Source: Pseudomonas sp. WS 5079 (GTDB taxonomy: Bacteria > Pseudomonadota > Gammaproteobacteria > Pseudomonadales > Pseudomonadaceae). Taken from it: 64,000 nt of DNA. The translations under genes were made by a program, and so were the position numbers. Below the pieces are notes generated by a model that saw nothing but the letters and a program-made list of their open reading frames with translations, ran no database searches and was not told the DNA's origin. The stretch's first letter is position 1. Each line of letters begins with the position of its first letter. The stretch is from positions 62,001-126,000 of the forward strand of contig NZ_JAAQWN010000005.1 in assembly GCF_012985465.1 (NCBI RefSeq), given 5' to 3'. Below, in pieces: positions 25,463-33,643 of the stretch.

Positions 25463-27322
25463 ATGCAAGGCTTTTACCTGCCCTCTGTGCGCCTGCTGGG
25501 CGCACTGTTTTTGGCTGTCTGTTCGCTGATGACCCAGGCCGCTACCGATGAAACCGACCACTCGGCCACCTTCGAAAAAAACCAACAGTCCTACGTGATC
25601 AATGCCGATGGCAGTTTCGTCCAGACCATCGAGCTGGTCACGCGGATCAACGAAGAACGGGCGATCAAGCACAACGCGCAACGTTCGCTGAGCTACAACC
25701 GCTCCCTGGAAAACCTCGAAGTGCTGCAAGCCTTCACCCAGAAACCCGATGGCCGCAAGGTGAAGGTGGGCGCCGAACAGATCAAGGAGCAGCAGGAAAC
25801 TGCCTCTTCCCAGGCGCCGATGTTCCAGGACTCGCGGGTCAAGGTGGTGATTTTTCCAGAGGTGGCGGTCGGTGACCGGCTGGTCCTGCGCTACCAGCGC
25901 CAGCGCACTACGGCGCTGTTCCCGCAGCAGTTCGAAGACTTCTTCGTGCCGGACTTCTACGATGCCGAGCAGTTGAGCCTGAGCTACGACTTGCCAGCCG
26001 ACAAGCCGCTGTTCGTCGATGCCCGGGGCTTCAAGGCCAGCACCCCGGCCGCGGCAGCCGGGCGCAAGGTGTACCGTTGGGACTACGTACCGCAGGAAAA
26101 AGCTCGCATGGAAACCGGCGCGGTGTCCTATGTCGATTACGGCCAATTCCTCGCGGTCTCGACGTTCGCCAGCTACAAGGACTTCGCCCAGGCCTATGAG
26201 GCCAGGGCCCAGGTCGAAGTGACGCCGGCCATTGCCGCCCTGGCCAAGGAACTCACGGCCAACCTGAGCACCCCGCGCAGCAAAGCCCTGGCCCTGAGCG
26301 ACTGGGTGCGTAAGAACATTCGTTATGTCGCGGTGTATGTCGGCGCGGGCGGCGTAGTACCGCATCCAGCCCAGGCCGTGCTGGACAACCGCTATGGCGA
26401 CTGCAAGGACCATGTGGCCCTGCTGGAAGCCATGCTGCGCGCAGTAGCGATCGAGAGTTCGCCGGTGCTGGTCAACCTGGGTAACAGCTACACCCTGGCC
26501 AAAGTACCCACCCTGGGCGTGCTCAACCATGCGATCACGTATGTGCCGGCCCTGGATCTGTACCTGGACTCTACCGCCACGGCCATCGCCGCCGGCTACC
26601 TGCCGATCCCGGTGCTGGGCAAGCCGGTGCTGTTGACGCAATCGGGCGAACTGGCCAAGACCCCGGCCGCGCAAACCGGCAAGGTTACCAACGACCTGCT
26701 ATTCAAGGTCGACAGCAACGGCGCGGCGGACTTTGTGCATGCCACCACCGTGGAAGGCTGGGGCTCGGAGTTCAATCGCTACCTGCTCAATGCGATGAAA
26801 CCGGCTGACCGCGACTCGATGATCCGCAACGTCCTCGGCTGGTACGGGCAAACGGGCCAGGGCACGTTCAAAAGCGACTCCCTGCAGGATGAAGGCAACC
26901 CGTTCAAGAACACCCTTGAAGGGCGCACCGACAACCTGGTCAACCTTCCAGGCCCCACCGGCGTGCCAGCGCTCAGCAGCCTGGTCGGCGGCATTGCGCA
27001 GAACGTGTTTGCCTTCGCCTCCGAGAAAGACCGCACCCAAGGCTTCGGTTGCCTCTCCGGAGAAACCCAGGAGCAGGCCCGCTTCGAGTTCCCCAAGGAA
27101 GTCACCGTGCTCGCCGTGCCCAAGCCGCAGTCCCTGCAACAGGCCGGCTTTGACTACCAGGCCACCTACGCCAAGGAAGGCAACACGGTGCTGATCACCC
27201 GCCACTTCAAGTTCGCCCATGCCAATACGGTGTGCAGCCCCGAGGACTTCAAGGCGATGAAGCCGGTGATCGAAAGCATGGTCAACGACCTCAAGAGCCA
27301 GATCATCGTGCAGACCCTGTAA
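25463..27322 (+). CDS. Exported DUF3857/transglutaminase-like protein
   Basis: A 619-residue protein with a signal peptide (hydrophobic VRLLGALFLAVCSLMTQA, cleaved before ATDETD). It has an N-terminal DUF3857 beta domain and a transglutaminase-like core: the catalytic cysteine in NRYGDCKDH, histidine in LNHAITYV and aspartate in LDLYLDST. Likely periplasmic. The family's substrates are mostly unknown; activity could be peptidase- or amidase-like. I chose the ATG at 25463, which follows AGAAGGA. Tandem palindromes lie upstream. It is convergent with, and overlaps by 20 bases, the DUF2938 gene. Confidence 0.9.
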   Translation: MQGFYLPSVRLLGALFLAVCSLMTQAATDETDHSATFEKNQQSYVINADGSFVQTIELVTRINEERAIKHNAQRSLSYNRSLENLEVLQAFTQKPDGRKVKVGAEQIKEQQETASSQAPMFQDSRVKVVIFPEVAVGDRLVLRYQRQRTTALFPQQFEDFFVPDFYDAEQLSLSYDLPADKPLFVDARGFKASTPAAAAGRKVYRWDYVPQEKARMETGAVSYVDYGQFLAVSTFASYKDFAQAYEARAQVEVTPAIAALAKELTANLSTPRSKALALSDWVRKNIRYVAVYVGAGGVVPHPAQAVLDNRYGDCKDHVALLEAMLRAVAIESSPVLVNLGNSYTLAKVPTLGVLNHAITYVPALDLYLDSTATAIAAGYLPIPVLGKPVLLTQSGELAKTPAAQTGKVTNDLLFKVDSNGAADFVHATTVEGWGSEFNRYLLNAMKPADRDSMIRNVLGWYGQTGQGTFKSDSLQDEGNPFKNTLEGRTDNLVNLPGPTGVPALSSLVGGIAQNVFAFASEKDRTQGFGCLSGETQEQARFEFPKEVTVLAVPKPQSLQQAGFDYQATYAKEGNTVLITRHFKFAHANTVCSPEDFKAMKPVIESMVNDLKSQIIVQTL

Positions 27323-27803
27323 GCAGGAGCAGCGCCCAGGCGGCCAGATACAGACCCACCCCAAACACCCCATGGGCCACCGTGCTGCGCAACCGCGCAG
27401 TATTGGGCCTGGGGGTTCTGGACGCTGCGATGCCGGCACCCATCGCCGGTTGCAAGATGAAGAACGGCGCGACCACCGATAGCACACCGAAGGTCAGGGC
27501 CGGCAGCAACGTAGGCTGTCGCGCCCATTCAAGACCCACCATCAACAGCAGCAACGCCGCAAAGAACACCCCGATCAGGTAATGGGTGACCCAACCCAGC
27601 AGCCCCTCCCCCGGCACGGGTGATGATTGGGCGATACCGGCATGCATCCAGCGCCCACGCGGCAGGTGGCCGACCCAACGACCGACCATGGAAAAATCCA
27701 GGGACGGCATGCCAAGGCAGCGCTTGAGCAACAACGCCCAAAGATCCATGACCAGGGTCGCACCGGCCCCGATAAACACCGAAAACCCAACAAACTCAAG
27801 CAC
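27303..27803 (-). CDS. DUF2938 family membrane protein
   Basis: A 166-residue protein with four to five hydrophobic helices. VLEFVGFSVFIGAGATLVMDLWALLLKR opens it, and the GLLGWVTHYLIGVFFAALLL and PFFILQPAMGAGIAASRTP segments match DUF2938 as I recall. Start is probably a GTG at 27801-27803 with GGGAG upstream; an ATG 7 codons earlier lacks a ribosome-binding site. Divergent from the ArsR-rhodanese regulator across a strong palindrome, so likely its target. Function unknown. Confidence 0.8.
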   Translation of the reverse strand: MLEFVGFSVFIGAGATLVMDLWALLLKRCLGMPSLDFSMVGRWVGHLPRGRWMHAGIAQSSPVPGEGLLGWVTHYLIGVFFAALLLLMVGLEWARQPTLLPALTFGVLSVVAPFFILQPAMGAGIAASRTPRPNTARLRSTVAHGVFGVGLYLAAWALLLLTGSAR

Positions 27804-27864
27804 GTCCCTACTCCCTTTGACCATTGGCGGTGAGCGCAGCAGCGGTGCTGAAGCGCCAGCAAAA

Positions 27865-27892
27865 AAACATTCAATTAATTGATTGAATGTTT
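27865..27892. promoter_or_regulatory. ArsR-type operator between the DUF2938 gene and the ArsR-rhodanese gene
   Basis: An inverted repeat with 11-base perfect arms, AAACATTCAAT / ATTGAATGTTT, around a 6-base AT-rich centre (TAATTG). AT-rich imperfect dyads of this size are typical ArsR/SmtB sites. It lies 22 bases before the regulator start and 61 bases before the DUF2938 start, so one protein could control both. Confidence 0.8.
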
Positions 27893-27914
27893 GGCCGATG
27901 CTAGGATCTTTGCC

Positions 27915-28577
27915 ATGAAACCGTCAAGCCCCTTATTCCCCGCCGATCACTTCATCGCCCTGGCCGACATTGCCCGGACCCTGGGCCACGCCCATCGCCT
28001 GGCGCTGCTTGAACACATTGCCCAGGAGGAGCGCTCTGTCGAACAACTGGCGCAACTGTCCGGCGTGTCTGTGGCCAATGCTTCGCAGCATTTGCAGCAA
28101 CTCAAGCGCGCGGGCATCGTGCAGACGCGCCGTGATGGCAAACGGGTGCTGTACAGCCTGGGGGCCGGTCCGGTGGCGCCTTTGCTGGAAGCATTGCGTG
28201 GCTACCTGGCGTTCCAGCATGCCGAGATACGCGAGGTAGCCCTCGATAGCCTGTCGCGACGTGACCGCCTGGAGGGTATATCCATCGAGGAGTTGCTGCT
28301 GCAGATGCAAAGCCAGAGCGTGGTGCTACTGGATGTGCGCCCCGAAGACGAGTTCGCTTCAGGGCACTTGCCAGGCGCGCTCAACATCCCGGCTGAGGCC
28401 CTGCAACAGCGTTTGGCAGAGCTGCCCAAAGGCAAGCACGTGGTCGCCTACTGCCGCGGGCCTTATTGCGTGCTGTCCACCGATGCCATCAACACCTTGC
28501 ACGCCCATGGCTTGCCCGCACGCCGGCTGCGCGCCGGGTTTGACGACTGGAAAGCGGCCGGCCTGAGCGTCGAATAA
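27915..28577 (+). CDS. ArsR-family regulator fused to a rhodanese domain
   Basis: A 220-residue two-domain protein. Residues 12-105 form an ArsR winged helix (LSGVSVANASQHLQQLKRAGIV recognition region). Residues 122-220 form a rhodanese domain with the active-site loop CRGPYC at 180-185. The ArsR part has no cysteine at all, so the usual metal-thiolate sites are absent. Sensing would have to use C180 and C185, for example through persulfide transfer. ATG at 27915; the frame upstream runs into the operator. Divergent from the DUF2938 gene. Confidence 0.92.
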   Translation: MKPSSPLFPADHFIALADIARTLGHAHRLALLEHIAQEERSVEQLAQLSGVSVANASQHLQQLKRAGIVQTRRDGKRVLYSLGAGPVAPLLEALRGYLAFQHAEIREVALDSLSRRDRLEGISIEELLLQMQSQSVVLLDVRPEDEFASGHLPGALNIPAEALQQRLAELPKGKHVVAYCRGPYCVLSTDAINTLHAHGLPARRLRAGFDDWKAAGLSVE

Positions 28578-28597
28578 CCCATCGCAAGACTTAAAAA

Positions 28598-29035
28598 ATG
28601 ATCAGACCCCTTGACCCCAAAGACCTCGATTGCGTCCTGCAGATCTGGCTGGATGCCTCGCTCATAGCCCACGACTTTATCGACGCCGCCTTCTGGCAGT
28701 CGCAGGTCGAGAACATGCGCAACCTGTACCTCCCTGCATCCCAGACCTTCGTCATTGAGCGTCAATCGACGGTGGTGGGGTTTTACTCGTTGCTCGAGCA
28801 GCAGATGGCCGCGCTGTTTGTCGCCCCCGACTGCCAGGGCCAGGGCCTCGGCAAACAGCTGGTGGCGCACGCCAGGAAGCAGCAGCCCGTACTGACCTTG
28901 GCGGTTTATAAAAACAACAGCGCCAGTTACCAGTTCTACCTGTCACAAGGGTTTGTGGTCACCCATGAGGAGATCGATGAGCACAGCGGCCAAGCGCAAT
29001 ACTGGATGAACAGCGTCGCCAGCACACCTCAGTAA
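28598..29035 (+). CDS. GNAT-family N-acetyltransferase
   Basis: A 145-residue single-domain acetyltransferase. The acetyl-CoA-binding motif A is visible as ALFVAPDCQGQGLGKQLVAHA (Q/RxxGxG/A), with NNSASYQFYLSQGFV as motif B. The N-terminus IRPLDPKDLDCVLQIWLDASLIAHDFI resembles YjaB/YiaC-type lysine acetyltransferases. Substrate unknown. It starts 20 bases after the ArsR-rhodanese stop, so it may be cotranscribed with it, and overlaps the convergent XRE-cupin gene by 7 bases. Confidence 0.9.
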   Translation: MIRPLDPKDLDCVLQIWLDASLIAHDFIDAAFWQSQVENMRNLYLPASQTFVIERQSTVVGFYSLLEQQMAALFVAPDCQGQGLGKQLVAHARKQQPVLTLAVYKNNSASYQFYLSQGFVVTHEEIDEHSGQAQYWMNSVASTPQ

Positions 29036-29646
29036 TCCGTCATCACCACCATCACTTCAGCGTCCACCTCGCTTTCGGCGAGGTAGATATGGCCGATGCC
29101 GCTATTGAAATAAGCGGTTTCGCGACAGCCAATGCTGATGGACTCGCCCGTTTCGAATTGAATCCGCACCCGTCCGGACAGCACCACCGCGAACTCCTGG
29201 CCGGGGTGGCGGATGTAGTCGTCAAACTGGGTCAGTTCACGGGCGAAGATGCGTGCGTACATCGGCGTCATGCGCCGCCCGGGGAAGTCCCCGGCCATCG
29301 GGTGATAGTCATAATTGCCCGTGCTGTAGCCCGCCGCGCTATCTATGGCGGTGCTGACCACGGTGGGCTGGACCTGGTTGGGCGCGGTCGTTTCCGGGAT
29401 GAATAACTGCGCAATATCCACGCCCAGCGCCCGCGCCGCCGCCGCCAGTTTTTCGTAGCTCACCGATACCTGCGCCAGTTCCATCTTCGACAAGGTCGAC
29501 AGCGCCACGCCCGAACGCTCAGACAATTGCTTGAGCGTCAGCTGCTGGTTTTTGCGGATCCCCCGCAGGCGGGCGCCTACCTGGCTGCGATCTATCAGCG
29601 GATGGGCCGTGGAACACGAAGCGGGCGCTGTCTGATCGGAACTCAT
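29029..29646 (-). CDS. XRE-cupin transcriptional regulator
   Basis: A 205-residue regulator. An N-terminal XRE helix-turn-helix (LRGIRKNQQLTLKQLSERSG, then VALSTLSKMELAQVSVSYEKL) is joined to a C-terminal cupin barrel (HPGQEFAVVLSGRVRIQFETGE, YFNSGIGHIYLAES). This architecture is common in regulators of polyamine and amino-acid catabolism such as PuuR. It faces the DauA-like/RidA/transporter operon across an interval containing repeated TTCTC/GAGAA motifs, and so is its likely regulator. Ligand unknown. Confidence 0.92.
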   Translation of the reverse strand: MSSDQTAPASCSTAHPLIDRSQVGARLRGIRKNQQLTLKQLSERSGVALSTLSKMELAQVSVSYEKLAAAARALGVDIAQLFIPETTAPNQVQPTVVSTAIDSAAGYSTGNYDYHPMAGDFPGRRMTPMYARIFARELTQFDDYIRHPGQEFAVVLSGRVRIQFETGESISIGCRETAYFNSGIGHIYLAESEVDAEVMVVMTDY

Positions 29647-29707
29647 GCTGACTCTCTGTCGTGGACCAAGCCCGGAATATTAACCCACGAGGAAGGCTTG
29701 ACTGGGA

Positions 29708-29743
29708 AATTCTCATACCCTACATTTCTCTTATGTGAGAATT
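29708..29743. promoter_or_regulatory. Inverted repeat in the XRE-cupin/oxidoreductase divergent region
   Basis: AATTCTCA (29708-29715) and TGAGAATT (29736-29743) form an 8-bp dyad with a 20-base gap. A further TTTCTC lies inside the gap and GAGAAA just outside, giving several TTCTC half-sites. Candidate operator for the XRE-cupin protein. Confidence 0.5.
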
Positions 29744-29788
29744 ATCAAAAACGAGAAAAACCCATTCGCACACAGAAGGTACTCAGGC

Positions 29789-30925
29789 ATGCAGGACCGC
29801 GATTGTTTCGATTTCGCCATTATCGGCGGGGGCATTGCAGGGGCTTCACTGGCCTATCGCCTGGCAAGTGAGGCCAGTGTGGTGGTGCTCGAGCGTGAGA
29901 GCCAGCCGGGTTATCACGCCACTGGCCGTTCTGCCGCCATGTTCATGGAAACCTACGGCACCCCGCAGATTCAAGCGCTGACCCGCGCCAGCCGGGCCTT
30001 CTACGAGCAACCACCGGCAGACTTTACCGAGCACGCACTGCTGGAGCCTCGCGGCTGCCTGTATGTTGCCAATCACGGACAGCAGCCATTGTTGAAAAAA
30101 ACCTTCGACAGCCACTTGGCAACCGCAGCCAATGTGTCGCTGATCGATCGCGAACAGGCGCTGTCACTGGTGCCTTGCCTGCGCCCGGAGGCGATCGCCG
30201 GTGCCATGCTTGAAACCGAGGCCCGTGACCTGGATGTGCATGCGCTACACCAGGGTTTCCTGCGGGCGATGCGCCGTGCCGGTGGGGTCTTGCAGTGCAA
30301 CGCGCAGTTGAGTGGCGCCACCCGCCAGGGCCGTTACTGGCTGCTGACATTGGCCGACGGTCGGCAAATACGCGCACGTAATCTGGTCAACGCCGCTGGC
30401 GCCTGGGCCGACCAGGTTGCACAGCTATGCGGCGTAGCACCGGTCGGCTTGCAAGCGTGCCGCCGTACCGCATTCACCTTCGATGGCCCCGAGGGCGTCG
30501 ACTTTTCACGCTGGCCCGCCGTTATCGGCATCGATGAAAGCTTCTACTTCAAACCCGACGCCGGCCAACTGCTGGGCTCACCGGCCAACGCCGACCCGGT
30601 CCCGCCACAGGACGTGATGCCCGAAGAGCTGGATGTTGCCACCGGGATTTATCACATCGAAGCCGCCACTTCCCTGAGCATTCGACGGCCACGCCACAGC
30701 TGGGCCGGCCTGCGCTCATTCGTGGCCGATGGCGACCTGGTGGTCGGCTGGGACGAACAGTGTGAAGGCTTCTTCTGGCTCGCCGCCCAGGGCGGTTATG
30801 GCATCCAGTCGGCGGCAGGCGTCTCGCAACTGGCCTGCGCCCTATTGCTCGATCAACCCTTGCCTGAAGCGCTGCGGCGCCAGGGCGTAGAACCACAGCG
30901 CCTGGCTGCGGCCCGCTTGCGCTGA
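29789..30925 (+). CDS. FAD-dependent D-amino-acid dehydrogenase (DauA-like)
   Basis: A 378-residue flavoprotein. The dinucleotide-binding motif FAIIGGGIAGASLAYRLA is at residues 9-26, and GYHATGRSAA, DESFYFKPDAGQLLGSPANADP and TWAGLRSFVADGDLVVG-like segments closely resemble P. aeruginosa D-arginine dehydrogenase DauA. Residues I recall as D-Arg contacts in DauA (H48, E87) are here M51 and C90, so the substrate may not be D-arginine. Start at 29789 after AGAAGG. First gene of an operon with RidA and a YkvI transporter, divergent from an XRE-cupin regulator. Confidence 0.87.
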   Translation: MQDRDCFDFAIIGGGIAGASLAYRLASEASVVVLERESQPGYHATGRSAAMFMETYGTPQIQALTRASRAFYEQPPADFTEHALLEPRGCLYVANHGQQPLLKKTFDSHLATAANVSLIDREQALSLVPCLRPEAIAGAMLETEARDLDVHALHQGFLRAMRRAGGVLQCNAQLSGATRQGRYWLLTLADGRQIRARNLVNAAGAWADQVAQLCGVAPVGLQACRRTAFTFDGPEGVDFSRWPAVIGIDESFYFKPDAGQLLGSPANADPVPPQDVMPEELDVATGIYHIEAATSLSIRRPRHSWAGLRSFVADGDLVVGWDEQCEGFFWLAAQGGYGIQSAAGVSQLACALLLDQPLPEALRRQGVEPQRLAAARLR

Positions 30926-30952
30926 TCATTCACTCTGCCGAGGTTCCTTGTC

Positions 30953-31339
30953 ATGTCAGAAAGTCTCCAGCGTTATCCCAGTCACCTGCCCTACCCGTTC
31001 TCCAAAGCCATTCGGGCGGGCGATCTGCTGTACCTCTCCGGGCAAGTGCCCATGGACCCAAAGGGCGAAGTGGTACGCGGTGATATCCAACTGCAAACCG
31101 AAGCCGTCATGAGCCGCATCGGCGAAACCCTGGCCGAATGCGGTGCCGGGTTTGACCAGGTGGTGAAGGCCACGGTGTGGCTATCAGATATGCAGCATTT
31201 CGCCGGTTTCAACGAGGTGTACGCACGCCACTTCAAGCAGGGATTCCCGGTGCGCTCCACGGTCGGTGGTACGCAACTGGCGCTGGGGGTCGATGTAGAA
31301 ATCGAAGTCCAGGCCTGGGTCGGCCCGCCTACCCGCTGA
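30953..31339 (+). CDS. RidA-family enamine/imine deaminase
   Basis: A 128-residue RidA/YjgF/UK114 protein. The signature includes LYLSGQVPMDPKGE, the catalytic arginine in RSTVGGTQLALG, and a C-terminal VEIEVQAWVG strand. RidA hydrolyses reactive imines and enamines released by amino-acid oxidising or dehydratase enzymes. It lies 27 bases behind an FAD-dependent amino-acid dehydrogenase whose product is an imine, so the pair probably works in sequence. Confidence 0.93.
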   Translation: MSESLQRYPSHLPYPFSKAIRAGDLLYLSGQVPMDPKGEVVRGDIQLQTEAVMSRIGETLAECGAGFDQVVKATVWLSDMQHFAGFNEVYARHFKQGFPVRSTVGGTQLALGVDVEIEVQAWVGPPTR

Positions 31340-31455
31340 TAGTTCGCCACAAACCTCAAGGCAACGCGTTGGTTCAAGGACTGCGCGTTACGCCTGCGGT
31401 GTTTCACAAGCAAGCTCGCACGCCCCTTAACAAAAACAATTCAAGGGAAGTCGTC

Positions 31456-32517
31456 ATGAAAGAGAGTCTGAAGATTGCCGGTGCATTTGTCGGCGTGATC
31501 GTTGGTGCGGGATTCGCCTCGGGTCGGGAACTGTTGCTGATGTTCGTCGATTTCGGCGTATGGGGATTGCTCGGCGCAGTGCTCAGCGCGGCATTGTTCA
31601 CCTTCCTTGGGATGGCGCTGGCGGGCATGGGAAACCGCCTGCGCGCCACCTCCCATAAAGATGTGGTGTATGCGTTGTGCGGGCGGCACCTGGGGGTGCT
31701 GGTCGACCTGATGATCACCTTTTTCATGTTTGCGGTAACGGTGGTGATGCTCGCGGGCGGCGGCGCATTACTGGAACAGCAGTTCGGCATCCCGGCCACC
31801 CTGGGCAGCGTGGCGGTCACCCTGGTGGTGATCGTTATTGTGTGCCTGGATGTGCACAAGGTCATCGGCCTGATCGGCTCGGTCACCCCGTTCTTGATCC
31901 TCACGGCAGTCGGCGTGGCGCTGTACGGCGTTGCCACCCGAGGCCTGAGCTTTCCTGAACTGGACCAACTGGCCGCCCGCCAGAGTGCCGGCGCCAGCCA
32001 TTGGCTGCTCGGCGCATTGCTGTACGTGTCCTACAACATTGTGGCCGGCGTACCGATCCTGGCAATCATGGGCGGCGCGGCGAAAAGCGAAAAACAGGCA
32101 GTCTGGGGCGGAATTCTCGGCGGTGCCATATTGGGCCTGCTGATGCTGGTCATGAGCCTGGGGTTGTTGTCGCGCCTGGACAGCGTGGCGGATCTGCCGA
32201 TGCCGATGCTGTCCATCGCCAGCGAAGTCTCGCCGGCGCTCGGGCTGCTGATGGCAGTGATTATCTTCCTGATGATCCTCAATACCGCCGTCGGCACTTT
32301 GTACTCCTTCTCGGCCCGCCTGCTGCCACCCGGCACCCGTACATTCCGGGTCGGTTCGGCGGCCTTTGCCACACTGGCCTTTGCCGGCAGCCTGATCGGT
32401 TTTATCAGCCTGGTCGGCCAGGTTTACCCGCTGTTTGGCTACCTGGGTTTCTTGCTGATCGCGGCCGTGTTGATTGGCTGGTTGCGCCTCGGGCGCCTGG
32501 CCGGGGCAACAAGCTAA
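31456..32517 (+). CDS. YkvI-type membrane transporter
   Basis: A 353-residue protein with about ten hydrophobic helices. The start KIAGAFVGVIVGAGFASGRELL is the signature of the YkvI family, which is distantly related to amino-acid/sodium symporters (APC superfamily). ATG at 31456 follows AAGGGAAG; a frame extending far upstream overlaps the RidA gene and is not conserved. Third gene after the DauA-like and RidA genes, 116 bases further on. It plausibly imports the substrate of the dehydrogenase. Its end overlaps the convergent agmatine deiminase paralog by 4 bases. Confidence 0.83.
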   Translation: MKESLKIAGAFVGVIVGAGFASGRELLLMFVDFGVWGLLGAVLSAALFTFLGMALAGMGNRLRATSHKDVVYALCGRHLGVLVDLMITFFMFAVTVVMLAGGGALLEQQFGIPATLGSVAVTLVVIVIVCLDVHKVIGLIGSVTPFLILTAVGVALYGVATRGLSFPELDQLAARQSAGASHWLLGALLYVSYNIVAGVPILAIMGGAAKSEKQAVWGGILGGAILGLLMLVMSLGLLSRLDSVADLPMPMLSIASEVSPALGLLMAVIIFLMILNTAVGTLYSFSARLLPPGTRTFRVGSAAFATLAFAGSLIGFISLVGQVYPLFGYLGFLLIAAVLIGWLRLGRLAGATS

Positions 32518-33623
32518 ACCCAAGGCTGATGGCTGGTCACGCAGTGAATGCCACCACCGCCGGCCGCAATGGCGTCGATATCCAGCTGCACCACCTTGCG
32601 TCCCGGATAGAGCCGGGACAACAGGTCGAATGCCTTGCGGTCGGCGGCCTTGTCGCCAAACTGCGGGGCGATCACGGCGCCATTGATCACGAAGTAGTTG
32701 ATGTAGCCGGCGGCGTAGTCCGGATTGTCACGGCTGAAACGGTTGCTGCGCGGGTTGAGCGGCGGCGATACGGTGTGTATTTGCAACGGCCGGCCATCGG
32801 CATCGGTGGCCTGCTTGAGAATATCCAGGTGGGCCAAGGTCACCTGGTGGTCGTAGGACTCGGGGTCGGTGTCCAGGTTGGCGATGACCACGCCCGGCGA
32901 GACAAAGCGTGCGTAAAAGTCGACATGGGCGTCGGTAATGTCCTTGCCCTTGATGCCCGGCAACCAGATGATCTTGCGCAAGCCCAGCCGGCTCTTCAGT
33001 TCGGCCTCGACGTCGGCCTTGCTCCAGCCGGGGTTGCGGTTGCTATTGATCCAACTGCTTTCGGTCATGATCCCGGTGCCGTGGCCGTCCACTTCGATGG
33101 CACCGCCCTCGCCCACCAGTTCGCTGCGGATATAGGTGGCGCCTGCCAGCTCGGCAACGTGAGCCGCCAGTTCGGCATCGTCGGCGTGCTGCTGCTTGTT
33201 GCCCCAGCCGTTGAAGTTGAAGTCCACCGCGCCCAACTGGCCATTGTCATCCACGACAAAGTTGGCGCCGGTGTCACGCATCCAGATGTCATCCAGTTCG
33301 GTGTGCACGAAGGTGATGTTGCGGGTGCCGCATTTTTCTTCGGCCAACTCACGCTCTTCTTCGCGGCAGAACACCGTGACCGGCTCGTACGCGGCAATCG
33401 CCCGGGCGATACGGCCCAGGGCGTCCTGCACAGCGGGGGTAAAGTCCTGGTGAATCGCCTCCTGGGCGCCGAAGGCGATAAAGGCACGCTGGTGTTTCTC
33501 ACCCTCGTCGGGCATGAACCAGCGGCCCAGGAGTGCCGCCTGCACGGGCAGCCCCATGGAGGCGGCGGCGCCCAGGCTGGCCACCACAGCGGCCTGTTTG
33601 ATGAATTGGCGACGTGTGCTCAT
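32514..33623 (-). CDS. Tat-exported agmatine deiminase paralog
   Basis: A 369-residue peptidyl-arginine-deiminase-fold enzyme with a twin-arginine signal, STRRQFIKQAAVVASLG, so predicted periplasmic. Active-site motifs are kept: DIWMRDTGANF, GEGGAIEVDG, DAHVDFYARF and the catalytic cysteine in AGGGGIHC near the C-terminus. It should convert agmatine or a related guanidino compound to N-carbamoylputrescine outside the cytoplasm. ATG at 33621-33623 follows AGAGGTAC. Last of four co-directional genes, 20 bases after a polyamine-binding protein gene. It is a second copy beside cytoplasmic aguA. Confidence 0.9.
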   Translation of the reverse strand: MSTRRQFIKQAAVVASLGAAASMGLPVQAALLGRWFMPDEGEKHQRAFIAFGAQEAIHQDFTPAVQDALGRIARAIAAYEPVTVFCREEERELAEEKCGTRNITFVHTELDDIWMRDTGANFVVDDNGQLGAVDFNFNGWGNKQQHADDAELAAHVAELAGATYIRSELVGEGGAIEVDGHGTGIMTESSWINSNRNPGWSKADVEAELKSRLGLRKIIWLPGIKGKDITDAHVDFYARFVSPGVVIANLDTDPESYDHQVTLAHLDILKQATDADGRPLQIHTVSPPLNPRSNRFSRDNPDYAAGYINYFVINGAVIAPQFGDKAADRKAFDLLSRLYPGRKVVQLDIDAIAAGGGGIHCVTSHQPWV

Positions 33624-33643
33624 GTGTACCTCTGTAGGTGCCG

